Origin: CAYWMY01 sp046352935
GTDB lineage: Bacteria > Pseudomonadota > Gammaproteobacteria > Steroidobacterales > Steroidobacteraceae
Direction: 5' to 3'
DNA: 64,000 nt
Assembly (NCBI GenBank): GCA_046352935.1
Contig: JAXMGR010000003.1
Coordinates: 124,001 to 188,000 of the forward strand
Position 1 is the first letter of the stretch. Each line of letters starts with the position of its first letter. A program made the position numbers and the translations under genes. The notes under the pieces are model-generated. The model saw only the letters and a program-made list of their open reading frames with translations, ran no database searches and had not been told where the DNA came from. Positions 1-7,698 of this stretch are shown in pieces.

Positions 1-537
1 GTGTCCGACGGCGGCGCGGCCGTGATCGTCACCTCGGCCGAGCGCGCGCGCGATTTCCCGCATGCGCCGGTCTACCTGCTGGGCGCGGGCGAGGGCCACA
101 GCCACGAGCACATCAGCCAGGCGCGCAGTCTGACGACCTCCGCGGCGCGCGAGGCCGGCGAGCGTGCCTTCGCGATGGCGGGCCTCGGACCGCGCGACAT
201 GGACTTCGCCCAGCTCTACGATTGCTTCACGCCCACGGTGCTGGTCGAACTCGAGGATCTCGGCTTCTGCGCCAAGGGCGAGGGCGGTCCGTTCATCGAG
301 TCCGGCGCGATCGCCCTCGGTGGATCGCTGCCCGTCAACACGCACGGCGGCCTGCTGTCGCACTGCCATCCCGGTCATCCGGGGTCCATGTTCGCGTTGA
401 CCGAGACCGTCTGCCAGTTGCGCCATGCGGCCGGCGAGCGACAGGTCCGGGATGCGCAGACGGCGCTCGTGCACGCGCAGGGCGGCATCATGTCGAGCCA
501 TACGACCATCATCGTCAGCCGGGAGCGCAACCCGTGA
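1..537 (+). CDS. Thiolase-like (SCP2/lipid-transfer type) protein, 5'-truncated
   Basis: This is the C-terminal 178 residues of a thiolase-fold protein; the reading frame is open at the window edge, so the real start lies upstream. The fragment opens with the SDGGAAV segment typical of SCP2-type thiolases. It carries an LYDCFT motif (fragment residues 72-77) and a GLLSHCHPG segment whose His123 matches the thiolase His. The usual C-terminal catalytic Cys (CxGG) is replaced by HAQGG (158-162), so ordinary thiolysis is doubtful. The next gene, a DUF35 protein, overlaps its stop by 4 nt (GTGA). Thiolase-like proteins paired with DUF35 partners act as thiolases or as retro-aldolases in steroid side-chain degradation (Ltp2 type); an aldolase role here is inference. 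Confidence 0.85.
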   Translation: MSDGGAAVIVTSAERARDFPHAPVYLLGAGEGHSHEHISQARSLTTSAAREAGERAFAMAGLGPRDMDFAQLYDCFTPTVLVELEDLGFCAKGEGGPFIESGAIALGGSLPVNTHGGLLSHCHPGHPGSMFALTETVCQLRHAAGERQVRDAQTALVHAQGGIMSSHTTIIVSRERNP

Positions 538-950
538 GCGACCACGCCGGAAAGCATTTCCCGCGACCGAACGCGGAGACGCAGCCCTGGTGGGACGCGT
601 GCCGCGAGAGCCGGTTGCTGCTGCAGCGCTGTTCGGCCTGCGGCGCACACCAGTTCTATCCACGCATGATGTGCGTGCACTGCGACAGCGACGCCGTCGA
701 GTGGGTGCAGGCGAGCGGTCGCGGGCGGATCCGCAGCTACACCGTCGTGCGTCGTCCGGTGTCGAAGGGCTACGCCGCGATGACGCCCTACATCGTGGCA
801 CTCGTCGAGCTGGCCGAGGGACCGACGATGATGAGCAACATCGTCGAATGCGCACCCGAGACGGCCGCGATCGGTCTGCCGGTGCAGGTGACCTTCGAAC
901 GCTGGTCGGAGGACGTCGCGATCCCGGTGTTCCGGCCGACGACGGGCTGA
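534..950 (+). CDS. DUF35 / OB-fold acyl-CoA-associated protein with zinc ribbon
   Basis: A 138-residue protein. The start is GTG at 534, inside the stop region of the thiolase-like gene (GTGA overlap), which implies translational coupling. The N-terminal half has a rubredoxin-like zinc ribbon with Cys33-x2-Cys36 and Cys47-x2-Cys50. The C-terminal half reads as the OB-fold ACL domain (IRSYTVV, followed by a hydrophobic strand pattern). Members of this family are non-catalytic or structural partners of thiolase-like proteins and bind the acyl-CoA chain. The fused pair would form a complex with the upstream gene product. It ends a + strand unit that converges on the ligase at 1018. Confidence 0.85.
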   Translation: MSDHAGKHFPRPNAETQPWWDACRESRLLLQRCSACGAHQFYPRMMCVHCDSDAVEWVQASGRGRIRSYTVVRRPVSKGYAAMTPYIVALVELAEGPTMMSNIVECAPETAAIGLPVQVTFERWSEDVAIPVFRPTTG

Positions 951-1017
951 CGGCAGATACCCTCGCAGCGGTCCCGCGGGACGGCCCGTGCAACCTGCCG
1001 CCCGGGGCGATTCCGCC

Positions 1018-2676
1018 TCAGGCTGCGCCGGTCGCTTCCCGGAGCAGGGCCTCGCGCAGGCGGTGCTTCTGGATCTTCGTGGACGACATCGGCCATTCGT
1101 CGACGAAGCGCACGACGCGCGGAACCTTGTAGGACGCGATGCGGCCCTTGCAGAACGCGACGATCTCCTCCCCGGTGCAGGCCGCGCCGGGCTTCAGCTG
1201 GATGAACGCGGCGGGCACTTCCGTGAGCCGCGCGTCCGGCATGCCGACGACCTGCGCGATCAGCACCGCGGGATGCGTGCACAGGTAGGACTCGATCTCG
1301 AGGGCCGCGACGTTCTCGCCGCCGACCTTGAGCATGTCCTTGATGCGACCGAGGTAGGACACGCGCCCGGCGGCATCCATCGCGCAGCGGTCGCCGGTGT
1401 GGAACCAGCCGTCCGCGTCGAAGACCTCGCGGTTCTTCTCCGGCGATTTCCAGTAACCCTCGAACACCGAGAAGCCCTTGATGGTCATCTCGCCGGGCGT
1501 GCCCGGGGCGACGGGGCGACCCGTTCCGGGATCGACGATGCGCAGCATCACGCCGGCGAGCGCTCGCCCGCAGGTCGTGGCACGCGTGTCGTCGTCCTCG
1601 TCGGCGCTGCCGTAGCAGGAGATGCCGGAAGCTTCCGTCAGCCCGTAGGCACTGATGTGGACCGCGTTGGGCACCAGCTTCATGTTCTTGCGCAGCTGGT
1701 CGGGCGGGGCGACGTTGTTGACCAGCCGCACCTGCTCGACGATCTCCGGGCGGAAGCGCGGATGCTGCGCGAGGGCCGCCATGATGGTCGGGAAGGCCGT
1801 GTACAGGAACGTGGGACGCTCGTTCTCGATGATGCGGATCGCCTCGTCCGCGTCGAAGACGACCTGCGAGAAGAAACCGGAGCCGGCCCACATGCCGGCG
1901 AGCAGCGGCATGATCGAGCTCAGATGGAACATCGGCAGCGGGTTCCACTGGCGGTCGTCGGCGGTCATGCGGAAGCGCCGGCCGATCTCCCGCGCACTGC
2001 GGACGATCATCTCGTGGCTCAGCCGGCAGCCCTTCGGCCCCGAAGTCGTGCCGGAGGTGTACATCATGATGCAGGGGTCGCGCAGCGCGACCTCGCCACG
2101 GCGCAGCCAGGCCGCCTGCACGTCGACTTCCTCGGCACGGTCGAGGAAGCGGTCCCACTCGACGAGGCCCGCGGCCGTTCCGGCCTCCATGAGCACCACG
2201 CGGCGGAGCTGCGGTGCCGCCGGCAGGTCCAGCGCCCACGGGTCCGGCGCCTCGCGCAGCCCCGGCAACGCATCGTGCAGCAGCCCGATGAAATCAACGT
2301 GCCCCGCGGTGCGACGCGTGGTGAACAGGAGCTTCAGATCCGCGTTCTCGACGACGTAGGCGAGCTCCATGGACTTGTAGCGCGCGTTCACGAGCACGGC
2401 AACGGCACCCGAGAGCGCGCAGGCGAAGAGCAGCTCGATGACCTCGACGAGGTTCGGCGCGAGGATCCCGACGTGGTCGCCGGGCTCGACGCCGAGCGCC
2501 TGCAGTGCGCGCGCGCGGTGGAGCGCGCGCTGCGCGAGCGCGGCATAGGTCACGCGTTCGCCGGGGAAGACGAGCACCTCGCGAGCCGGCCACTCACGTG
2601 CGCCATGGAACAGGAGGTCGCCGAGCGTGGAGGCCTCGATGAGCGGCCGTGTGCCGCCCGTGTCAGCAGGGGTCAT
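1018..2676 (-). CDS. Acyl-CoA synthetase (AMP-binding, class I adenylate-forming)
   Basis: A 552-residue acyl/aryl-CoA ligase. Start is ATG at 2676, overlapping the stop of the TetR gene (ATGA). Motifs seen are the P-loop YTSGTTSGPKG, an AYGLTEASG A5-type segment, GWFHTGD, GRIKDMLKVGGEN, and a C-terminal SSTKIQK that keeps the A10 lysine. It should activate a carboxylic acid to its CoA thioester through an acyl-adenylate. It is the last gene of a minus-strand unit with an acyl-CoA dehydrogenase and a TetR regulator, so it likely activates the substrate of that dehydrogenase. The exact acid cannot be told from sequence. Confidence 0.9.
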   Translation of the reverse strand: MTPADTGGTRPLIEASTLGDLLFHGAREWPAREVLVFPGERVTYAALAQRALHRARALQALGVEPGDHVGILAPNLVEVIELLFACALSGAVAVLVNARYKSMELAYVVENADLKLLFTTRRTAGHVDFIGLLHDALPGLREAPDPWALDLPAAPQLRRVVLMEAGTAAGLVEWDRFLDRAEEVDVQAAWLRRGEVALRDPCIMMYTSGTTSGPKGCRLSHEMIVRSAREIGRRFRMTADDRQWNPLPMFHLSSIMPLLAGMWAGSGFFSQVVFDADEAIRIIENERPTFLYTAFPTIMAALAQHPRFRPEIVEQVRLVNNVAPPDQLRKNMKLVPNAVHISAYGLTEASGISCYGSADEDDDTRATTCGRALAGVMLRIVDPGTGRPVAPGTPGEMTIKGFSVFEGYWKSPEKNREVFDADGWFHTGDRCAMDAAGRVSYLGRIKDMLKVGGENVAALEIESYLCTHPAVLIAQVVGMPDARLTEVPAAFIQLKPGAACTGEEIVAFCKGRIASYKVPRVVRFVDEWPMSSTKIQKHRLREALLREATGAA

Positions 2677-3407
2677 GCGGAGCGTCTCGCGCCACCGCGG
2701 CGGGCATCGCCCCGCAGCATGCGCAGTTCGTGATCGAGGAAGGCGAGCAGTTGCCGGGCGTTCCGGTCGTTCGTCGCCAGGTTGTCGAGCACCATGCCCT
2801 CCATCGTGTACAGGGACACATCCATCGCCGTGCGCAGCTGCGCACGGCGCGGGCGCCATTCGGGGAACAGTTCGAGCGCCACAGCGTAGCACTCGCGCCG
2901 GAAGGTCCGCTGCACCGGCCTGAGGATGGCGGCCAGTTCGCGGTCGCGCCGCGCCGCGAGGGCGAGATCGATGAAGACGATGAACACGGGATGCGTCACG
3001 TGCCGCCACAGCGCCGCGAGGCTGGCCGCAGCGCGGTCCTGCCGCGCCGGCGAGGCCGTCGCCGCACGCCGGAAAGCCGCGAGGCGCCGGTGGTGCAGGT
3101 GCTCGATCGTGGCGCCCATGATGTCGCGTCGCGCGGGGAAGTGGTAGCGCATGGCGCCGCGCGACAGTCCCGCCTCCGTGGCGATGCGGATGTAGCTCGT
3201 GCCCTGCACGCCGTACTTCATGAGGCAGCGGATGGTCGTGTCGATGATTGCCTGGCGGGTCGCGCGGCTCTTCTGCACCTGGCGGCTCTCGGCGTGCCCT
3301 GCGCCGCGCGCTCCGCGCCCCGGCGGGGCGTCGAGGCGGGCGGCAGCGGACGACGCGGCGCCCTGGCGCAGCCGCGTGCGCGGGCGATGCATGGCCGGGG
3401 ACGCCAT
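2673..3407 (-). CDS. TetR/AcrR family transcriptional regulator
   Basis: A 244-residue TetR-type regulator with an HTH at about residues 71-90 (SYIRIATEAGLSRGAMRYHF) and a helical ligand-binding domain after it. The N-terminus is long and basic (about 45 residues before the first helix). ATG at 3407 is used; ATG at 3392 is an alternative. It lies 20 nt downstream of the acyl-CoA dehydrogenase stop and overlaps the ligase start by 4 nt (ATGA), so it is co-transcribed with both. It probably represses its own operon in response to an acyl-CoA or substrate. The inverted repeat at 4676-4704 in the divergent promoter region is a candidate site. Confidence 0.85.
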   Translation of the reverse strand: MASPAMHRPRTRLRQGAASSAAARLDAPPGRGARGAGHAESRQVQKSRATRQAIIDTTIRCLMKYGVQGTSYIRIATEAGLSRGAMRYHFPARRDIMGATIEHLHHRRLAAFRRAATASPARQDRAAASLAALWRHVTHPVFIVFIDLALAARRDRELAAILRPVQRTFRRECYAVALELFPEWRPRRAQLRTAMDVSLYTMEGMVLDNLATNDRNARQLLAFLDHELRMLRGDARRGGARRSA

Positions 3408-3427
3408 GGTCGTGGCGCCGGAGTCGG

Positions 3428-4591
3428 CTAGAAGGAACGCGGCAGGCCCATGCTCTCGGCGATCATGTTGCGTGCCATCTCGTTGCTGACGGGGCCGATC
3501 TGCATGAGTCTCGCGTCGCGCCAGTAGCGCTGCATGTCGGTCTCGGCGGAATAGCCCATGCCGCCCAGGATGGAGATGCCGATGTCCGCGGCGTGGCAGG
3601 CGTACTCGGAGGCCAGCGTCTTGACCATCGCGGCCTCGACGGCGCAGGGCCGGTCGTTGGCCTGGAGCCAGGCGGCGTTCCACAGCATGAGCTCCGCCTG
3701 CTTGCGCCACATCGCGATGTCGGCAACCTTGTGCTGCAGTGCCTGGAAGCGCCCGATGGGTCCGCCGAAGGCCTGGCGCTGCTTCATGTACTCGACCGCG
3801 TCCTCGAGCACGCCGTCGAGTACGCCGAGCGACAGCGACGCGTTCATGATGCGCTCGTTGTTGAGCGTCTTCGTCGTCTGCGTCCAGACGTTGCCCGGCT
3901 CGCCGAGCAGCAGGTCGTCGGGCACGAAGGTCTGCTGGAAGACGACCGAGCAGGAACAGAGGGCACGCATGCCGAGCTTCGGCAGGGCGGTGATGGTCAC
4001 GCCCGTGCTCTCCCGCGGCACGAAGAACAGCGATACGCCCTCGTGGCGCCGCTTGACCTGCGCGCTGGTGCGGGCCATGACGAGCAGGTAGTCGGCGGTG
4101 TTGGCCGTCGTGCTCCAGATCTTCTCGCCGTTCAGCACCCAGCCGCCGTCGACCTTGTGCGCCGAGGTCCGGAGCGCACCGAGCAGGTCGGTGCCGCCGC
4201 CCGGCTCGGTGAAGCTCATCGCGGCACGCAGCCGGCCCGCCGCCATCTCCGGCAGGAAGCGCTGCTTCTGCGCCTCGCTGCCGTAGAAGCCGATGGACTT
4301 GGCGCCGGAGAACGACGTGATGCCCCAGATCCAGGCGAGTCCCGCAGCGTTGCGCGCGAACTCGCGCATGAAGATGGACTGCATGATGATGTCGCCGCCG
4401 AGACCGCCGTACTCCTCGGGGATGCCCACCCCGTGATAGCCCTCGGTGGCGAGTTTGTCCCACAGCGCCTGGGGGTACTCGTGCTCGCGCCGTTCGAGGT
4501 CGCGGCACCACTCCTTCGTGCATTCGGCATCGACCCAGCGGCGGATCGAGTCGCGGAACAGCTGCTGTTCTTCGCTGAGCTGGAAATCCAT
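3428..4591 (-). CDS. Acyl-CoA dehydrogenase
   Basis: A 387-residue acyl-CoA dehydrogenase, normal length for the family, beginning MDFQLSEEQQLFRD. The FAD/substrate segment MSFTEPGGGTD and the helical C-terminal domain with GGMGYS are visible. The canonical MCAD catalytic Glu (YEGT) is absent; the equivalent stretch reads IGPVSNEM. A Glu in LNNERIM on helix G matches the isovaleryl-CoA dehydrogenase type of catalytic base, so the enzyme may still be active. It is first in a minus-strand operon with a TetR regulator and an acyl-CoA ligase, and diverges from the SnoaL/hydratase operon at 4865. Confidence 0.92.
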   Translation of the reverse strand: MDFQLSEEQQLFRDSIRRWVDAECTKEWCRDLERREHEYPQALWDKLATEGYHGVGIPEEYGGLGGDIIMQSIFMREFARNAAGLAWIWGITSFSGAKSIGFYGSEAQKQRFLPEMAAGRLRAAMSFTEPGGGTDLLGALRTSAHKVDGGWVLNGEKIWSTTANTADYLLVMARTSAQVKRRHEGVSLFFVPRESTGVTITALPKLGMRALCSCSVVFQQTFVPDDLLLGEPGNVWTQTTKTLNNERIMNASLSLGVLDGVLEDAVEYMKQRQAFGGPIGRFQALQHKVADIAMWRKQAELMLWNAAWLQANDRPCAVEAAMVKTLASEYACHAADIGISILGGMGYSAETDMQRYWRDARLMQIGPVSNEMARNMIAESMGLPRSF

Positions 4592-4675
4592 CGGGCATTC
4601 CTCGTCGTTGCGCGGCGCGCCGGCGCGGCCGGAACCGGTCCAGCGGCGGCGGGCTCCGAAGATACCGGCGCCACC

Positions 4676-4704
4676 GGAAAAAAGCCACGGCTGGCTCTTT
4701 TTCC
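4676..4704. promoter_or_regulatory. Interrupted inverted repeat in divergent promoter region
   Basis: GGAAAAAAGCCA (4676-4687) faces TGGCTCTTTTTCC (4692-4704) across a CGGC spacer. It is near-perfect apart from one inserted C. It stands between the divergent genes at 4591 (-) and 4865 (+), about 85 nt and 160 nt from the start codons. No gene ends here, so an operator is more likely than a terminator. It is unusually A/T-rich for this DNA. Confidence 0.45.
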
Positions 4705-4756
4705 CGCGGCCGGGGGGCTCGCGGCACGGAGCGCACGCCCCCGGGTCCGGATCGCG

Positions 4757-4786
4757 TTGTCATCGGCGGCGCGGCGCGGCTAAGAT
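4757..4786 (+). promoter_or_regulatory. Predicted sigma70-type promoter
   Basis: TTGTCA (4757-4762), an 18-nt spacer and TAAGAT (4781-4786), about 78 nt before the SnoaL start at 4865. It would drive the + strand hydratase operon. This is a pattern match only. Confidence 0.4.
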
Positions 4787-4864
4787 GCCGGCGAAAGAAG
4801 CGGTGGTCGGGCGGATGCGGCGTGCGTGCCGCCGCCGCGAGGGGATCGCCGCAGGGGGAGCAGG

Positions 4865-5278
4865 ATGGACGCCGCGCAGAAACTCGAGGTGCACGAGCTG
4901 TTGAGCCGTGCCGCCTTCGGCTACGACGAACGGAACCTGGAGGTCCTGACCGCGTGCTTCGCGGCGGACGCGCGCATGGTCATCCGCGTCACCGATCAGG
5001 CCACCGTCGGGCCGTTCGCGGGCCGGGAGGCGATCCTGGGCCTGATGCGCCAGTCCATGGAGACCCAGACGGACGCGCGTCGTCACGTCATCACCAACGT
5101 GTTCTTCGAGGAGACCGGCGAGTCCCGGGCGCGCGTGGTGTCGGACCTCAGCCTGTTCTCGACCGAGGGCGGCAAGGCCCGGCTGCTCTGCACCGGGGTG
5201 TACCGCGACGTGGTGGTCCGCAGCGGCGGGCGCTGGGCGATCGCGGACCGCGACCTGTATCTCGACGGCGCCTACTGA
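4865..5278 (+). CDS. SnoaL-like / NTF2-fold protein
   Basis: A 137-residue protein of the cystatin-like NTF2 fold. ATG at 4865 is preceded by a strong GGGGGAGCAGG ribosome-binding site. The pattern is typical: an N-terminal helix (KLEVHELLSRAAFGYDERN), then VLTACFAADARM and curved strands ending in RWAIADRDLYLDG. SnoaL-like proteins include isomerases, hydratases, ring-hydroxylating dioxygenase small subunits and non-enzymatic binders. The specific role cannot be assigned. It is the first gene of the + strand operon with two hotdog hydratase subunits and a second SnoaL protein. Confidence 0.75.
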   Translation: MDAAQKLEVHELLSRAAFGYDERNLEVLTACFAADARMVIRVTDQATVGPFAGREAILGLMRQSMETQTDARRHVITNVFFEETGESRARVVSDLSLFSTEGGKARLLCTGVYRDVVVRSGGRWAIADRDLYLDGAY

Positions 5279-5345
5279 GCTTCCGTCGTCGAACGGCGGC
5301 CACCGCGCGGATGTGGGCGGGTGGCACAACAGGAATGACCAGGAC

Positions 5346-5801
5346 ATGACTGCACTGCTGACCGCGGAACATCTCGCGAACATCGGCCGTCAGGCGCCGG
5401 TGAAACGCGAGGTCGTGACACGGCGCGACATCCGCAAGTACTCCGTGGCGACGGGCCAGATCCTCCGGAAGTTCCTCGACGGGGACGAAGCGCCGCCGCT
5501 CTTTCACGTCGCGCTGTTCTGGGATGTCGTGGAACTCGGCCAGCTGACGCCGGACGGCGTGTCCATGGACACCCTCATCCCGCCGCTGCCGCTGGAGCGG
5601 GCGATGGCGGGAGGACTGAAGATCGAGTACCACCGCCCGATCCGGCCCGGTGACGTACTGATCGCGAAACGCACGCTGACGAATCTCTACGAGAAGCAGG
5701 GCTCGAAGGGCCCGATCATCTTCTACGAAGTGATCATGACCGTGGAGACCGAGGCCGGCGAGCCCGTGCTCACCGAGAAAACCACCCGACTGCTGCGCTG
5801 A
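5346..5801 (+). CDS. FAS1-like/MaoC N-terminal hotdog dehydratase subunit
   Basis: A 151-residue single hotdog-fold protein of the kind often annotated as FAS1-like dehydratase or MaoC N-terminal domain. ATG at 5346 has an AGGA just upstream; an in-frame ATG at 5313 is less likely. It has the central-helix segment ERAMAGGLKIEYHRPIRPGDVL but no D-x-NP-x-H hydratase motif. It probably forms a heterodimer with the next gene, three nucleotides downstream, which carries the catalytic residues. Similar split pairs (HadAB, ChsH1/ChsH2) hydrate enoyl thioesters; the analogy is inference. Confidence 0.8.
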   Translation: MTALLTAEHLANIGRQAPVKREVVTRRDIRKYSVATGQILRKFLDGDEAPPLFHVALFWDVVELGQLTPDGVSMDTLIPPLPLERAMAGGLKIEYHRPIRPGDVLIAKRTLTNLYEKQGSKGPIIFYEVIMTVETEAGEPVLTEKTTRLLR

Positions 5802-5804
5802 GCC

Positions 5805-6215
5805 ATGCCCAGATTCGAACAGATCAAGACCGGCGACGTGCTGCCCGGCCGCCAGTACAAGCCCGACAACGTACAGCTCTTCCTGTACAACGCGGCGTTG
5901 TGGAATGCGCACCGGATCCACTTCGACCATCCGTATGCGACGGGCGTCGAGGGTTACTCCGGACTCGTGATCGCAGGCCCGCTGCTCGGCGACTGGCTCA
6001 CGCAGTGCGTGCTGGAGTGGCTCGGTGACGACGGGCGTCTGACGTCGATCGACTACTCCAACCGCAAGGCGTCGATCATCGGTGAGACGCTGCGTTCCGG
6101 CGGCACGGTCACGGCGGTCGACCCGGCGCGGCGCGAGCTGACGCTCGAAGTCTTCATCCGCAACGAGGCCGGCGAGGTCATCACGCCGGGCACCGCCACG
6201 GTGCGCTTCGACTGA
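5805..6215 (+). CDS. MaoC-like acyl dehydratase, catalytic subunit
   Basis: A 136-residue hotdog protein, normal for a one-domain MaoC/R-hydratase subunit. The WNAHRIHFDHPYAT segment (about residues 34-47) fits the catalytic N/H motif of this group, and the following YSGLVIAGPLLG fits the hydratase helix. It begins 3 nt after the partner subunit. The pair should hydrate a 2-enoyl-CoA, the step after an acyl-CoA dehydrogenase such as the divergent gene at 4591. Confidence 0.82.
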   Translation: MPRFEQIKTGDVLPGRQYKPDNVQLFLYNAALWNAHRIHFDHPYATGVEGYSGLVIAGPLLGDWLTQCVLEWLGDDGRLTSIDYSNRKASIIGETLRSGGTVTAVDPARRELTLEVFIRNEAGEVITPGTATVRFD

Positions 6216-6274
6216 CGGGCCTTGCCGGGACACTGCGCCCGCAGCCGAACCGGACACGAGGAGCCGGACGCCGA

Positions 6275-6850
6275 ATGAGCCGTACCAACAAGGACATCGT
6301 GCGGGAGTTCATGGCGACGGCCCGCAAGGGCGACGTCGAGGCGCTCCGTGCACTGTTTCATCCGGAGTTCCGCATCGTCGAGGCGGAGGGTCTTCCTTAC
6401 GGTGGCACGCGCCACGGCGTCGAGGGCCTGCTCGGCCTCGTGCACGAGGTGTTCTCGACCTGGACGGACTGCAGGGTCGAGGTCCGGCAGCTCGTCGCGG
6501 AGGACGACTGCGTGTTCGTGCTCGCGGAGATGAGCGGCCGGGGGCGGGCGGACGCGGAGCCGTTCCGGGTGCCGATCGCGGAGCTCTATCGCTTCAGGGA
6601 CGGCTGCATCGTCGAGATCCGGCCGTTCTACTTCGACACGAAGCGGCTGCACGATGCGCACTTCGGCCGCGGCGGATCGGCTGGCGCGACCCGGCGCGGC
6701 GGGGAGGTGGTTGGGACTCGCGAGCCAAAGCGAGTAACGGGGAGCGACGCGAGCGAGCCGCCCCAACCGGATCCCCCCGCCGCGCCCCGATGCGCCGCGC
6801 TGGTCGACGCGCCAATGACCGGCGCCCGATCCTACTTGCCGACGGTATAG
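6275..6850 (+). CDS. SnoaL-like protein with C-terminal tail made from a palindromic element
   Basis: A 191-residue frame. Residues 1 to about 133 are a normal SnoaL/NTF2 domain (NKDIVREFMATARKGDVEALRALF, FRIVEAEGLPYGGTRHG, ending IRPFYFDTKRL). The remaining ~55 residues are low-complexity Gly/Arg/Pro and coincide with a large nested palindrome at 6693-6786, so the tail probably arose by insertion or read-through of a repeat element. The frame finally stops inside the end of the convergent acetoacetate-decarboxylase-like gene (19-nt overlap). It is last in the 4865 operon. The biochemical role is unknown. Confidence 0.72.
   Translation: MSRTNKDIVREFMATARKGDVEALRALFHPEFRIVEAEGLPYGGTRHGVEGLLGLVHEVFSTWTDCRVEVRQLVAEDDCVFVLAEMSGRGRADAEPFRVPIAELYRFRDGCIVEIRPFYFDTKRLHDAHFGRGGSAGATRRGGEVVGTREPKRVTGSDASEPPQPDPPAAPRCAALVDAPMTGARSYLPTV
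6693..6786. repeat. REP-like composite palindromic element
   Basis: The outer arms GGCGCGGCGGGG (6693-6704) and CCCCGCCGCGCC (6775-6786) are perfect complements. The inner arms GGTTGGG (6709-6715) and CCCAACC (6762-6768) also pair. Within them ACTCGC (6716-6721) pairs with GCGAGT (6730-6735), leaving a second GC-rich arm beside it. The whole could fold as a branched, cloverleaf-like structure. It lies between convergent genes and is read as protein by the SnoaL frame. No second copy was noticed in this window. Confidence 0.6.
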
Positions 6851-7647
6851 CGCTTGAGAACCTCGCCGGCCGGTTGCTCGATCGTGCCGAGCTCGAGATA
6901 GATCGCGCCCAGCACCTTGCGCACGGGCAGCTTGTAGAGCGGATCCTGCTCGGAGCGGCCGATCTCGACCGTGCCCTTGCCGTGGAAGATCATCGGCGTG
7001 CCGTCGGCCGCCTTGCGGATCGTGGCCTTGACGCGCTTGCGCAGCAGTTCGGCGACCTGGGGGCCGTCCTTGCCGATCTCGCTCGAGGGCAGCGTGCGCA
7101 CGACGATGTTCGGGTACAGGATGAAGTCGTCCTCGGTGCCCTGGCGTTCGAACGGACCGGCCAGCATCGTGATGAGGCGGTGTCCCGCCGGTCGCTCGAC
7201 GGTCGCGCGCATGATGCCGTGGCCGAGGCGTGTCTCGACCGTGAGCTGCGCCATCTTCTTCGAGTCGCCCATGACCTCGCGGCCCGCGGCGAACCATTCC
7301 TCCGTGCCTTCGCCCAGATAGACGACGAAGGGGAAGATGTGCGGCTCGCCCTCGTAGGACACGAGCAGCATCGGGCACATCTCGGCATAGGCGCCGCCAC
7401 CCGTGGCGAAGTCGTAGCCGCCGTGGATGAAGCAGGACACGGTCGGCGGGTCGGTGAGCGGCGTGACTTCGGGCGGCAGGATGTCGAGCACGGGATCGAG
7501 ATCCGTCTCGTAGGTCACGACGATCGCCTTGCCGCCGAACATCTTGTACGGCATCGGCGGGTACAGCGGTGCCCACGAAGGCTGGTTGTTCGGCAGCGCC
7601 GTGACGTTCAGTCGGCCGTGCGGGATCTTCTTCCTGGCGTCGCTCAT
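6832..7647 (-). CDS. Acetoacetate decarboxylase family protein
   Basis: A 271-residue protein, normal length for the ADC fold. The stretch REVMGDSKKMAQ (residues 123-134) matches the ADC active-site segment, and Lys130-Lys131 correspond to the Schiff-base Lys and its pKa-lowering neighbour (Lys115-Lys116 in clostridial ADC). Family members decarboxylate beta-keto acids, but others act as aldolase-dehydratases or hydrolases. It is last in the minus-strand operon amidase - PQQ dehydrogenase - SnoaL - ADC, 51 nt after the SnoaL gene. Its stop overlaps the 3' end of the convergent frame at 6275-6850. Confidence 0.85.
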   Translation of the reverse strand: MSDARKKIPHGRLNVTALPNNQPSWAPLYPPMPYKMFGGKAIVVTYETDLDPVLDILPPEVTPLTDPPTVSCFIHGGYDFATGGGAYAEMCPMLLVSYEGEPHIFPFVVYLGEGTEEWFAAGREVMGDSKKMAQLTVETRLGHGIMRATVERPAGHRLITMLAGPFERQGTEDDFILYPNIVVRTLPSSEIGKDGPQVAELLRKRVKATIRKAADGTPMIFHGKGTVEIGRSEQDPLYKLPVRKVLGAIYLELGTIEQPAGEVLKRYTVGK

Positions 7648-7698
7648 GGTGTCCTCATCCGGTGGTGTTGATGGTCGACGGTGTCGTGGCGGGTCCGT

